8,076 nucleotides of DNA from Microbacteriaceae bacterium (GCA_022701925.1 JAKONM010000180.1:1-8076); one strand, 5' to 3'; positions 1-6,801 are shown, counted from the stretch's first letter. Numbers and translations are program-made. The notes: a model not told the origin generated them from the sequence alone.

Positions 1-838
1 GGACCGTGCGGTTGTCGATCAGCCGGGTCGCGCCCACGCGGGCGGCGACCAGCACGAGGGCGTCGCCACGATACCCGTCGTCCACCGGCCGGAACGTGGC
101 CGGGTCCACCACGGCCAGGTAGTCCAGGGAGGCGCCGTCCTCCCCCGCCAGGGCGCCCTGCGCCGCCGCGACCATCGCGTCGACGTCCTGGTCGGTCGCC
201 GACTCGGCGGCGTCGAGCGCCCGCGGCACGGCCCGCGCCAGCCGGCGCTCGCCGGCGTCGAGGTAGCGGTTGCGGCTCGACATCGCCAGGCCGTCGGGCT
301 CGCGGACGGTCTCCACGACCTCCACGTGCACCGGCACGTCCAGGTCGGCGACCATGCGCTGCACCAGGAACACCTGCTGGGCGTCCTTCTGGCCGAACAC
401 CACGTCGTCGGGGCCGACGAGGTGCAGCAGCTTCGCCACCACGGTCAGCACCCCGTCGAAGTGCCCGGGCCGCACCCGCCCCTCCAGCAGCCCGCCGACC
501 GGGCCCGCCGTCACCCGCACCTGCGGCGGGCCGTCCGGGTAGACCTCGTCCGCGGAGGGCGCGAACAGCACGTGGGCCCCGGCCCGCTCGAGCTGCGCCC
601 GGTCCCCGTCGAGGTCGCGCGGGTACCGCTCCAGGTCCTCCCCGCGACCGAACTGCAGCGGGTTCACGAAGATGCTGACGACGACCAGGTCGGCCAGCCG
701 CGCCGCCCGCGCCACCAGCGCCAGGTGCCCGTCGTGCAGCGCGCCCATGGTCGGGACCAGCGCCACGCGCTCGCCCGCCGCCCGGGCGGCGGCGACCCGC
801 GCCCGCACGCCCTCGATGGTCGTCTCCGTGGTGATCAT
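1..838 (-). CDS. panC: Pantothenate synthetase PanC (3' end cut by window edge)
   Basis: PanC joins pantoate and beta-alanine in an ATP-dependent reaction in the cytoplasm, the last step of pantothenate (vitamin B5, coenzyme A precursor) synthesis. The 279 visible residues cover essentially the whole family length. The HIGH-type nucleotide-binding signature is PTMGALHDGH at residues 29-38. FVNPLQFG (57-64) and EDLERYPR (67-74) follow, then FGQKDAQQ (148-155) and the KMSKS-like MSSRNRYL (186-193). The frame runs off the window after residue 279 (LIDNRTV), so only the last residue or few are missing. The ATG is preceded by a GGGGAG-type ribosome-binding site at 843-848 and overlaps the stop of the DUF2520 gene as ATGA (835-838), so the two are probably translationally coupled. 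Identity is clear from the motifs; the chain end cannot be seen. The panD gene that often follows would lie outside. Confidence 0.97.
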   Translation of the reverse strand, partial: MITTETTIEGVRARVAAARAAGERVALVPTMGALHDGHLALVARAARLADLVVVSIFVNPLQFGRGEDLERYPRDLDGDRAQLERAGAHVLFAPSADEVYPDGPPQVRVTAGPVGGLLEGRVRPGHFDGVLTVVAKLLHLVGPDDVVFGQKDAQQVFLVQRMVADLDVPVHVEVVETVREPDGLAMSSRNRYLDAGERRLARAVPRALDAAESATDQDVDAMVAAAQGALAGEDGASLDYLAVVDPATFRPVDDGYRGDALVLVAARVGATRLIDNRTV

Positions 839-1542
839 GCCTCTCCCCGCACCCGGCCCGCGCGCCGGGCCCCCTCGAGCGCTCGCTCCAGCGCCGACCG
901 GGCGACGGGGCCGAGCACCGCGTCCGGGTCCTCGACGCCGATCGCCGCAAGGCCGGCCGCTGACGCCGCGACGGCGTCCTCCAGCGGCTCGACCGCCCGC
1001 TGCAGCGCCGCCGCCCACTCCGGCCGGTCCGCCTCCGCGACGATCACCGGCTCGCAGCCCATCTCCACGGCCAGCGCCTGACCGATCGGCAGCACCGGCC
1101 CCGGCGCCGTGACCGCGCAGCGGCTCTCGCGCAGCCGCACCAGGTCGATGCTCGTGCCCGTGAACGACATCGCGGGAGACAGCGCCACGGGGATGGCGCC
1201 GCGCCGCGCCGCCGGCAGCAGCACCTCGACGCCGTGACCGGGCGCGGTGTGCACGACCAGCTGGCCCGCCACCCACACGCCCGCCTCGGCGAGCCCCTCC
1301 ACCAGGCCGGGCAGCACCGCGTCGGGCACGGCCAGCAGCACCAGCTCGCTGCGCTCCACCAGGTCGGGCACGGGCAGCACCGGCACCCCGGGCAGCATCG
1401 CCTCGGCCCGGTCGAGGCTGCGCTCCGAGACCCCGGAGACCCCGACGAGCGCGTGCCCGGCGCCGGCCAGCGCCGCCCCGAGCACCGGTCCGACCCGGCC
1501 CGCACCGACCACGCCGACGCCCAGGCGCCCCGCCGCCCTCAT
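835..1542 (-). CDS. Short Rossmann-fold / DUF2520-type protein upstream of panC
   Basis: This 235-residue protein opens with a dinucleotide-binding Rossmann fold: the glycine-rich loop GVVGAGRVG lies at residues 10-18 and the strand-end stretch LVLLAVPD at 67-74. Next comes the region typical of the Rossmann-like/DUF2520 family, with VVHTAPGHG at 96-104 and PAMSFTGT at 123-130. Homologues commonly sit just upstream of panC in actinobacteria; their reaction is not established, though resemblance to ketopantoate reductase-type dehydrogenases is often noted. The protein is shorter than the roughly 300 residues usual for actinobacterial relatives. Signature residues I expect differ: HTSG reads HTAP, HPAM reads SPAM, and the H-(A/G)-(A/S)-N-H helix motif of the C-terminal domain is not visible after DRPEW (172-176). 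The ATG at 1542 overlaps the previous stop as ATGA, and its own stop overlaps the panC start. It may be a divergent or partly decayed family member. Confidence 0.75.
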   Translation of the reverse strand: MRAAGRLGVGVVGAGRVGPVLGAALAGAGHALVGVSGVSERSLDRAEAMLPGVPVLPVPDLVERSELVLLAVPDAVLPGLVEGLAEAGVWVAGQLVVHTAPGHGVEVLLPAARRGAIPVALSPAMSFTGTSIDLVRLRESRCAVTAPGPVLPIGQALAVEMGCEPVIVAEADRPEWAAALQRAVEPLEDAVAASAAGLAAIGVEDPDAVLGPVARSALERALEGARRAGRVRGEA

Positions 1543-3050
1543 CGAGCACCGCCGCGCTCGGCCCAGCGGTGCGACACGTCGGCCGCCCGCGCCGCGGCCC
1601 CGGCCAGCGCCAGCTCCTCGAACAGCTGCTCCGCCCGTCGGCGGTCGATCAGCCGCAGCCGCGTCCGCACCGGGCCGTGCACGACGTGCGGGTGCACGGA
1701 GGCCACGTCCAGCGCGCGCTCCACCAGGCCCTGCCCCAGCGAGACGCTCTGCATGCGGGCCTGGGGCACCACCACCAGCTCGCGGCGCAGGAACCCGCCG
1801 CGCGACAGCAGGCTGCCGCCCGCGACCCGGAAGCCGGTGCGGCGCCAGGCGACCGGGCGCAGCCACCGTGCACGCCGGGGCGCCGCGGTGAAGTCCTCGC
1901 CGTCGCCGCGCCCCTCGAGCCCGGCCGTCAGCAGTGCCTCCTGGTCGGCCAGGTCGGGCACCAGGTGCGGGACGAGCGTCAGCACCTCGGCCAGCGTCGC
2001 GACCGGGGCCAGCGACTGCTCCACCTGCTGGTTCTGCCGCCCCGCCTCGTGGCCGGCGCGGTTCACGGAGACGCGCCACCAGCCGGCCGCGCGCCACAGC
2101 AGCGGCTGCTCGATGCGCAGCGCGTGCACGCGCCCGGGCGGCACCGCCTCGGTGCGCGTGCTGACCAGGCCGGAGGCGATGCGCACGCCGTCCGGGGTGG
2201 CCACCACCGAGTACCGCAGGTTGCGGCCGATGCGGCGGGCCGAGACGGTGACCGACGCGACGATGAAGGGGAAGACGGAGACCGCCGCGATCGGCGCCGC
2301 GGGCGCGATCGGCGCACCGGAGTCGAGCACGACGTTCAGCACGATCACCGCGGCCACCACGAGGACCAGCAGCACGGTGGTGTTCGACAGCAGCACCGCG
2401 CCCACCGCCCGCGCCGGGGTGACGCGCACGATGCGCGGGCCGTCCTCGGCCAGGATCGCGAGCTCCGGCGTCGTCGGCCCGCCCTCGCCCTCGTCGTCCG
2501 GCTGCCGCCGTCGCGAGCCGGAGGCCAGCTGCAGCACGTCGCGCCGCAGGTCCTCGGCGGCGGCGCTGGTCAGGTACTCCAGGCGCACGTTCGCGTTCTG
2601 CCCGGCGGCCTCCAGGTCGACCCGCGCCGCGCCCAGCACCCGCGCCAGCAGCGGCCGCGAGATGGTCACGCCCTGGATGCGGTCCAGCTTCGCCGTGCGG
2701 GTGGTGCGCAGCAGCAGGCCGTTGCGCACCGTCACCGCCTCCTGGTCGATGCGGAAGGTGCTGGCGCGCCACGACAGCCAGAAGAGGCCCACGGCGATCA
2801 GCACGACCACCAGCACGCCCAGCGCGGCGAACCCGAACAGGTGGTAGCGGCCCAGCTCGTCCAGCGGGTCGCTGCCGACCTCGCGCACGTTGAAGACCCA
2901 GCCGATGATCCGCTCGCGCAGGTTCGCGCCGAGCCACAGCACGACCGCCAGCAGCCAGATGCCGCCCCGCAGCACCGGGGTCGCGGGGTGCAGGCGGTGC
3001 CACTGCCCGTCGACGTACCGGCCGGCCGCGGGCGGCGCGGGGAGGGTCAC
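1539..3050 (-). CDS. YdbT-like membrane protein with three bacterial PH (bPH2) domains
   Basis: This is a 503-residue membrane protein of the YdbT type. Hydrophobic segments are visible at about residues 28-43, 71-94, 214-242 and 250-270. Three bacterial pleckstrin-homology-like (bPH2, formerly DUF304) units follow the pattern of the family, at about 96-175 (RNGLLLRTTRTAKLDRIQGV), 276-360 (IASGLVSTRTEAVPPGRVHA) and 400-480 (ELVVVPQARMQSVSLGQGL). An acidic, probably disordered linker (DDEGEGG, 185-191) separates the first unit from the next membrane pair. In Bacillus subtilis the YdbS-YdbT pair protects against a circular bacteriocin; that role here is only inference from family and pairing. 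The GTG start lies 4 nt after the stop of the YdbS-like gene, with a weak GGGA-like site about 10 nt upstream and no earlier in-frame start nearby. The stop overlaps the next ATG, indicating tight co-expression. Confidence 0.9.
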   Translation of the reverse strand: MTLPAPPAAGRYVDGQWHRLHPATPVLRGGIWLLAVVLWLGANLRERIIGWVFNVREVGSDPLDELGRYHLFGFAALGVLVVVLIAVGLFWLSWRASTFRIDQEAVTVRNGLLLRTTRTAKLDRIQGVTISRPLLARVLGAARVDLEAAGQNANVRLEYLTSAAAEDLRRDVLQLASGSRRRQPDDEGEGGPTTPELAILAEDGPRIVRVTPARAVGAVLLSNTTVLLVLVVAAVIVLNVVLDSGAPIAPAAPIAAVSVFPFIVASVTVSARRIGRNLRYSVVATPDGVRIASGLVSTRTEAVPPGRVHALRIEQPLLWRAAGWWRVSVNRAGHEAGRQNQQVEQSLAPVATLAEVLTLVPHLVPDLADQEALLTAGLEGRGDGEDFTAAPRRARWLRPVAWRRTGFRVAGGSLLSRGGFLRRELVVVPQARMQSVSLGQGLVERALDVASVHPHVVHGPVRTRLRLIDRRRAEQLFEELALAGAAARAADVSHRWAERGGAR

Positions 3051-3054
3051 GGCT

Positions 3055-3546
3055 CTAGAGTCCCACGCGCCGTTCCTCCGCCCGCGCCACCAGGGCGTCG
3101 CGCAGCTCGACGGCCACCTGCTCGGGCAGGCCGGGCAGCGTCACGTCGGACGAGGCGGCGGCGGTGACCAGGCGCAGTTCGGCCAGGCCGAGCAGCCGCG
3201 CGACCGGGCCGCGGTTCACGTCGATCAGCTGCATCCGCCCGTAGGGCACGGCGACCAGGCGGCTGAGCAGCAGCCCGCGCCGCACCACCAGGTCGTCGTC
3301 GCGCAGCACCCAGCCGATGGCGAGCACGCTGCGGCGCGTCAGCACCAGGTCGACCGCGGTGACGACGGCGGTGACGCCGATGACCGCCCAGCCGATCCAG
3401 AACCCGCCCGTCAGCGCCAGCACGGCCGCGCCGACCAGCACGCCCACCAGGGCGCCGATCACGGCGCCGATCAGGCGCACCCCGACCAGCTTCGTCGACA
3501 CCCGGTTCCAGCCGGTGATCCCGGCGTCCAGCCCGCGCGCGCTCAC
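3055..3546 (-). CDS. YdbS-like membrane protein with one bacterial PH (bPH2) domain
   Basis: This is a 163-residue membrane protein. Two adjacent hydrophobic segments (about residues 23-46 and 48-67, the first rich in Gly, Val and Ala) precede a single bPH2 unit at about 70-155. That unit carries the usual order RRGLLLSRLVAVPYGRMQLIDV (split here as RRGLLLSRLV at 89-98 and VPYGRMQLIDV at 100-110) and then GLAELRLVTAA (120-130). This is the YdbS layout, and the next gene is the matching YdbT-like partner, so the two probably act as one membrane complex; the ligand is unknown. The frame is open further upstream, but the GTG at 3546 is the best start. It has a GGAGG site 4 nt before it, overlaps the DUF3180 stop as GTGA, and gives a protein of normal family length. 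The gene ends in TAG inside a small CTCTAGAG palindrome (3053-3060). Confidence 0.9.
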   Translation of the reverse strand: MSARGLDAGITGWNRVSTKLVGVRLIGAVIGALVGVLVGAAVLALTGGFWIGWAVIGVTAVVTAVDLVLTRRSVLAIGWVLRDDDLVVRRGLLLSRLVAVPYGRMQLIDVNRGPVARLLGLAELRLVTAAASSDVTLPGLPEQVAVELRDALVARAEERRVGL

Positions 3547-4040
3547 CGCGCCTCCACGCCGCGACGCGCCAGGTCGGCCTGGTCCTCGGGCGGGATGCGG
3601 CACCACGACTCCGCGATCAGCCCGGCCACCATCAGCACCAGGGCGCCGATCGCCAGCAGCGCGCACGGCCAGAACGCCGGCGTCGCGATGCCGGCGACGC
3701 GGGAGACGGCGTAGGCCGTCAGCGCCAGCCCGAACCCGAGCCCCAGGCCGCCGGTGATGCTGGAGGCCTTCGCCAGCATCAGCACGCGCATCGCGTAGAA
3801 GGGGTCGACCGGGCGGTGCCCGGCACGGGCGCGGCCCGCACGGTCGCCGTGCACGCTGCGCCGCACCGGCCACCCGAGCAGCAGCACGAGCACCGCGATG
3901 ACGAAGAGGACGGCGTACGAGGTCAGCGGCGGCAGGAAGATCGGCGAGCCGCCGGCGGCCAGGCCCACCTGCAGCAGCCAGCCCACGACCCCGCCGACCA
4001 CGACGAGGGCGAAGAGCAGGGCTGCGCTGGTGCGGCGCAC
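3543..4040 (-). CDS. DUF3180 family membrane protein
   Basis: This is a 165-residue integral membrane protein with four hydrophobic segments at about residues 6-28, 41-57, 93-113 and 124-143. Family-like features are the N-terminal RRTS followed by the first helix, GWPVRRS (56-62), the DPFYAMRVLMLAKASS stretch (79-94), and a final AESWCRIPPED motif (143-153). Function is unknown. In actinobacteria DUF3180 genes usually follow folK, at the end of the folate cluster, and precede PH-domain and DUF2520/panC genes. Here the gene follows ftsH directly, 42 nt after its stop. The GTG at 4040 is the only start in frame after the ftsH stop, which lies in the same frame; a GGGG 8 nt upstream is the only nearby ribosome-site candidate. 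Both lie inside a perfect hairpin. The stop overlaps the next gene as GTGA. Confidence 0.86.
   Translation of the reverse strand: MRRTSAALLFALVVVGGVVGWLLQVGLAAGGSPIFLPPLTSYAVLFVIAVLVLLLGWPVRRSVHGDRAGRARAGHRPVDPFYAMRVLMLAKASSITGGLGLGFGLALTAYAVSRVAGIATPAFWPCALLAIGALVLMVAGLIAESWCRIPPEDQADLARRGVEAR
3551..3555 (-). promoter_or_regulatory. Ribosome-binding site fixing the YdbS-like start
   Basis: GGAGG on the minus strand ends 4 nt before the GTG at 3546. It lies inside the end of the DUF3180 gene and supports this start over the much longer upstream open frame. Confidence 0.6.
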
Positions 4041-4061
4041 GGGGTCAGCCCCGTGCGCCGC
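4032..4061 (-). promoter_or_regulatory. Perfect 13-bp hairpin over the DUF3180 start codon
   Basis: The arms GCGGCGCACGGGG (4032-4044) and CCCCGTGCGCCGC (4049-4061) are perfectly complementary with a 4-nt loop, almost all G-C pairs. The hairpin begins 21 nt after the ftsH stop. It contains the DUF3180 GTG and the only GGGG close enough to serve as its ribosome-binding site. No U-run follows in the minus direction, so a standard intrinsic terminator is not shown. It could still stop or pause transcription after ftsH, protect the ftsH mRNA 3' end, or limit translation of the downstream genes. The structure is seen directly; the role is inferred. Confidence 0.6.
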
Positions 4062-4082
4062 GGACGGCTCCGGACACCGCGA

Positions 4083-6107
4083 TCAGGCCGTGGCGGGACG
4101 CGGCTTGATGCGCGGCGCCCGCTTGCGCGAGGCGGCGGCACCACCGTCGGAGTCGACGCCGCCGTCGACCGCCCCCTGGTCGATCGGGGAGGTCGGGCGG
4201 GGCACCTGCACGGCGGGCAGGTCGCTGACCGGGCGCCGGTCGCTCGACAGCCACTGCGGGCGCGGCGGCAGCTTCTTCACGTCCTTGAAGATCTCGGCCA
4301 GCTCGTGCTGGTCCAGGGTCTCCTTCTCCAGCAGCGTGGTCGCGAGGCGGTCGAGCACCGCGCGGTTGTCGATCAGCAGCTGGTAGGCCTCGTCGTGCGC
4401 CGACTCGATGAGCGTGCGCACCTCCCGGTCCACCTGCTGGGCGAGGTCGTCGGAGTAGTCGCGCTGCTGGCCCATGTCGCGGCCCAGGAACATCTCGCCG
4501 GACGACGCGCCCAGCTTGACCGAGCCGATCAGCGCGCTCATGCCGAACTCGGTGACCATGCGGCGGGCGGTGCCGGTGGCCTTCTCGATGTCGTTCGAGG
4601 CGCCGGAGGTCGGGTCGTGGAACACGACCTCCTCCGCGACCCGGCCGCCCATCGCGTAGGCCAGCTGGTCGAGCAGCTCGTTGCGCGTCACCGAGTACTT
4701 GTCCTCGAGCGGCAGCACCATCGTGTAGCCGAGCGCGCGGCCGCGGGGCAGGATCGTCACCTTCGTCACCGGGTCGGTGTGGTTCAGGCTGGCGGCCACC
4801 AGGGCGTGGCCGCCCTCGTGGTACGCCGTGATCAGCTTCTCCTGGTCCTTCATGACCCGGCTGCGGCGCTGGGGGCCGGCGATGACGCGGTCCACGGCCT
4901 CGTCGAGCGCGCGGTTGTCGATCAGCTGCGCGTTGCTGCGCGCGGTCAGCAGCGCGGCCTCGTTCAGCACGTTGGCCAGGTCGGCGCCGGTGAAGCCCGG
5001 CGTCTTGCGGGCCAGGATCTCCAGGTCCACCCCGGCGGCCAGCGGCTTGCCCTTCGAGTGCACGGTCAGGATCTGCTGACGGCCCTTGAGGTCCGGCGCG
5101 TCCACGCCGATCTGCCGGTCGAAGCGGCCCGGGCGCAGCAGCGCCGGGTCCAGGATGTCCGGGCGGTTGGTGGCGGCGATCAGGATGACGTTGGTCTTGA
5201 CGTCGAACCCGTCCATCTCGACCAGCAGCTGGTTCAGCGTCTGCTCGCGCTCGTCGTGCCCGCCGCCCATGCCGGCGCCGCGGTGGCGGCCGACCGCGTC
5301 GATCTCGTCGACGAAGATGATCGCCGGCGAGTTCTGCTTCGCCTGGTCGAACAGGTCGCGCACGCGGCTGGCGCCGACGCCCACGAACATCTCCACGAAG
5401 TCCGATCCGGAGATCGAGTAGAAGGGCACGCCCGCCTCGCCGGCGACCGCGCGGGCCAGCAGCGTCTTGCCGGTGCCGGGAGGGCCGTACAGCAGCACGC
5501 CCTTCGGGATCCGGGCGCCGACGGCCTGGAACTTGGCGGGCTCCTTGAGGAAGTCCTTGATCTCGCCGAGCTCCTCGATGGCCTCGTCCGAGCCGGCGAC
5601 GTCGGCGAACGTGACCTTGGGGCTCTCCTTCGAGACCAGCTTCGCCTTGGACTTGCCGAACTGCATCACCCGGTTGCCGCCGCCCTGCATGGAGGACATG
5701 AGGAACCAGATGATGACGCCGAAGATCAGGATCGGCAGCAGGATGCCGCCGAGCGACAGCAGCCAGTTCGGCTGCGGCACCTCGTCGGTGAACTTCGTGT
5801 TCGCGGACGACGTGGCCGCCGCGTCGACGGCGTCCACGATCTGCTCGCCGCGGGCCGTGACGAAGTTGAACTGGACGTTCTGCCCGTTCTGACCGCCCTG
5901 GCCCTCCTTGAGCACCAGGTCGACGCGGTTCTCCGAGTCGACGATCTTGGCGGAGGCGACGTCGCCGTTGCGGAGGTAGTCGAGGCCCTGCTCGGTGGAC
6001 ACGCTGCGGAAGCCCGTGCCGGTCAGCAGGCTCGAGCCGATCCACACGACCACGATCGCGATGACGATGTAGACGAGGGGACCGCGGAAGATGCGCTTGA
6101 AGTCCAT
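4083..6107 (-). CDS. ftsH: ATP-dependent zinc metalloprotease FtsH
   Basis: FtsH is a membrane-anchored AAA+ protease that forms hexamers and degrades misfolded membrane proteins and short-lived regulators. The 674 residues show the complete layout. There is an N-terminal transmembrane helix (about 10-29), an extracytoplasmic domain (30-114) with a Gln/Asn/Gly-rich patch at 69-77, and a second helix (about 116-138). In the AAA+ core are the pore motif FVGVG (241-245), Walker A GPPGTGKT (208-215), Walker B IIFVDEID (263-270) and the second region of homology with candidate arginine fingers R325 and R328. The protease domain has HEGGH (430-434) and the third zinc ligand D506 in SNDIEKAT. The C-terminal tail from about 620 is Pro/Arg-rich, ends in a basic stretch, and looks disordered. 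The ATG at 6107 gives the standard MDFKRIFRGP N-terminus; the open frame continues upstream but its extra 95 residues are not FtsH-like. No clear ribosome-binding site precedes this ATG. Confidence 0.99.
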   Translation of the reverse strand: MDFKRIFRGPLVYIVIAIVVVWIGSSLLTGTGFRSVSTEQGLDYLRNGDVASAKIVDSENRVDLVLKEGQGGQNGQNVQFNFVTARGEQIVDAVDAAATSSANTKFTDEVPQPNWLLSLGGILLPILIFGVIIWFLMSSMQGGGNRVMQFGKSKAKLVSKESPKVTFADVAGSDEAIEELGEIKDFLKEPAKFQAVGARIPKGVLLYGPPGTGKTLLARAVAGEAGVPFYSISGSDFVEMFVGVGASRVRDLFDQAKQNSPAIIFVDEIDAVGRHRGAGMGGGHDEREQTLNQLLVEMDGFDVKTNVILIAATNRPDILDPALLRPGRFDRQIGVDAPDLKGRQQILTVHSKGKPLAAGVDLEILARKTPGFTGADLANVLNEAALLTARSNAQLIDNRALDEAVDRVIAGPQRRSRVMKDQEKLITAYHEGGHALVAASLNHTDPVTKVTILPRGRALGYTMVLPLEDKYSVTRNELLDQLAYAMGGRVAEEVVFHDPTSGASNDIEKATGTARRMVTEFGMSALIGSVKLGASSGEMFLGRDMGQQRDYSDDLAQQVDREVRTLIESAHDEAYQLLIDNRAVLDRLATTLLEKETLDQHELAEIFKDVKKLPPRPQWLSSDRRPVSDLPAVQVPRPTSPIDQGAVDGGVDSDGGAAASRKRAPRIKPRPATA

Positions 6108-6122
6108 GGTCCGGACAGGGTA
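6108..6122 (-). promoter_or_regulatory. Weak -10-like element just before ftsH
   Basis: On the minus strand TACCCT (6122-6117) fits the TANNNT pattern of actinobacterial -10 elements and ends 9 nt before the ftsH ATG. Transcription would then start about 3 nt before the ATG, which would suit the lack of a visible ribosome-binding site. The palindrome GTCCGGAC (6109-6116) fills the space between. No -35 match was found, so this is a tentative call. Confidence 0.25.
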
Positions 6123-6124
6123 AC

Positions 6125-6179
6125 GCCCGGTCACGGGCCGATCGGCGGCTGTTCGCCGCAGGGGGACGACCGATCCCCC
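6125..6179 (-). terminator. Cluster of small hairpins between hpt and ftsH
   Basis: Three consecutive inverted repeats lie in the 119-bp gap: GGGGGA/TCCCCC (6161-6166 with 6174-6179, 7-nt loop), GCGGC/GCCGC (6145-6149 with 6155-6159, 5-nt loop) and GCCCG/CGGGC (6125-6129 with 6134-6138, 4-nt loop). They follow the hpt stop in the direction of transcription and could end or weaken the tilS-hpt transcript. There is no U-run, and short G+C-rich stems are expected by chance here, so confidence is low. Confidence 0.25.
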
Positions 6180-6226
6180 GCGCTCAGGCCCCGCTTGGCC
6201 CGCCCACAGGGAAGGGGGCCGTCCGG

Positions 6227-6790
6227 CTACTCGTAGACGTGCGGCGCGAGCACGACCACGTCGCGCAGGTTGCGGTAGCGCTCCGCGTAGTCCAGCCCGT
6301 AGCCGATGACGAACTCGTTCGGGATGTCGAACCCGCAGTGCTGCACGTCCACGCGGATCTTCACGGCGTCGGGCTTGCGCAGCAGCGTGCACACCTCGAC
6401 CGACCGCGGTCCGCGCGAGCGCAGGTTCTCGACCAGCCAGGAGAGGGTGAGCCCCGAGTCGAGGATGTCCTCGACGATCAGCACGCGGCGCCCCTCGAGC
6501 TCGGCGTCGAGGTCCTTGAGGATGCGGACGACGCCGGACGACCGGGTGCTCGACCCGTACGAGCTGACCGCCATCCAGTCCATCTGCACCGGGATGCGCA
6601 GCTCGCGCGCCAGGTCTGCCATGACCATGACGGCGCCCTTCAGCACCCCGACCAGCAGCAGCGGGGTGCCGTCGTCGACCAGCGCGTCCGCCGCCTCGAT
6701 CTCGCGGCAGAGCTCCGCGATGCGGTCCCGGATCTGCTGCTCGGTGAGCAGCACGGACGCGATGTCCCCCGCGACGTCGGTCGTCTCCAC
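6227..6790 (-). CDS. hpt: Hypoxanthine phosphoribosyltransferase
   Basis: This cytoplasmic purine-salvage enzyme transfers phosphoribose from PRPP to hypoxanthine (and usually guanine), giving IMP or GMP. The 187 residues are normal for bacterial Hpt. Visible elements are the PPi-loop GVLKGA (48-53), the flexible catalytic loop SSYGSSTRSSG (76-86), the PRPP-binding signature VLIVEDILDSGLTL (103-116) with the paired acidic residues E107-D108, the purine-contacting lysine in LLRKPDAVK (137-144), and the C-terminal IPNEFVIGYGLDYAERYRNL (157-176). The family often has Pro after YRNL; here it is Arg. The start is GTG, supported by a GGGGGA site 5 nt upstream. The gene begins 12 nt after the tilS stop and is almost surely in the same transcript, a pairing that is widespread in bacteria, often with ftsH next, as here. 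Confidence 0.98.
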   Translation of the reverse strand: METTDVAGDIASVLLTEQQIRDRIAELCREIEAADALVDDGTPLLLVGVLKGAVMVMADLARELRIPVQMDWMAVSSYGSSTRSSGVVRILKDLDAELEGRRVLIVEDILDSGLTLSWLVENLRSRGPRSVEVCTLLRKPDAVKIRVDVQHCGFDIPNEFVIGYGLDYAERYRNLRDVVVLAPHVYE

Positions 6791-6795
6791 GTCAG

Positions 6796-6801
6796 TCCCC
6801 C
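6796..6801 (-). promoter_or_regulatory. Ribosome-binding site of hpt
   Basis: GGGGGA on the minus strand sits between the tilS stop and the hpt GTG with a 5-nt spacer (CTGAC). It decides the GTG start at 6790. Confidence 0.65.

Noticed and set aside
835..3003. A single 722-residue minus-strand protein that would include DUF2520
   Set aside because: Only its last 235 residues look like protein. The upstream part is the YdbT-like gene read in the wrong frame, and the ATG at 1542 with its ATGA overlap is the natural start.
1234..3167. Long plus-strand open frames antisense to the DUF2520 and YdbT-like genes
   Set aside because: Arg/Ser/Thr- or His/Gln-rich shadow translations without recognisable motifs, opposite well-supported genes.
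3547..3873. A longer YdbS-like protein starting at 3873
   Set aside because: The extra part overlaps the DUF3180 gene and is low complexity; the GTG at 3546 has GGAGG and the GTGA overlap.
4420..4450. Possible atypical FtsH because HEGGH replaces the common HEAGH
   Set aside because: The HExxH zinc ligands and catalytic Glu are intact, and this Gly variant is, as I recall, usual in actinobacterial FtsH. The motif itself is encoded near 4806-4820.
3816..6236. 806-codon plus-strand open frame antisense to ftsH
   Set aside because: Low-complexity Arg/His/Gln/Val-rich translation with no domain; it mirrors the codon pattern of ftsH, which has full motifs.
6108..6392. A 95-residue N-terminal extension of FtsH
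   Set aside because: The extension is Arg/Ala-rich, crosses the hpt stop, and is followed by the standard FtsH N-terminus MDFKRIF at 6107.
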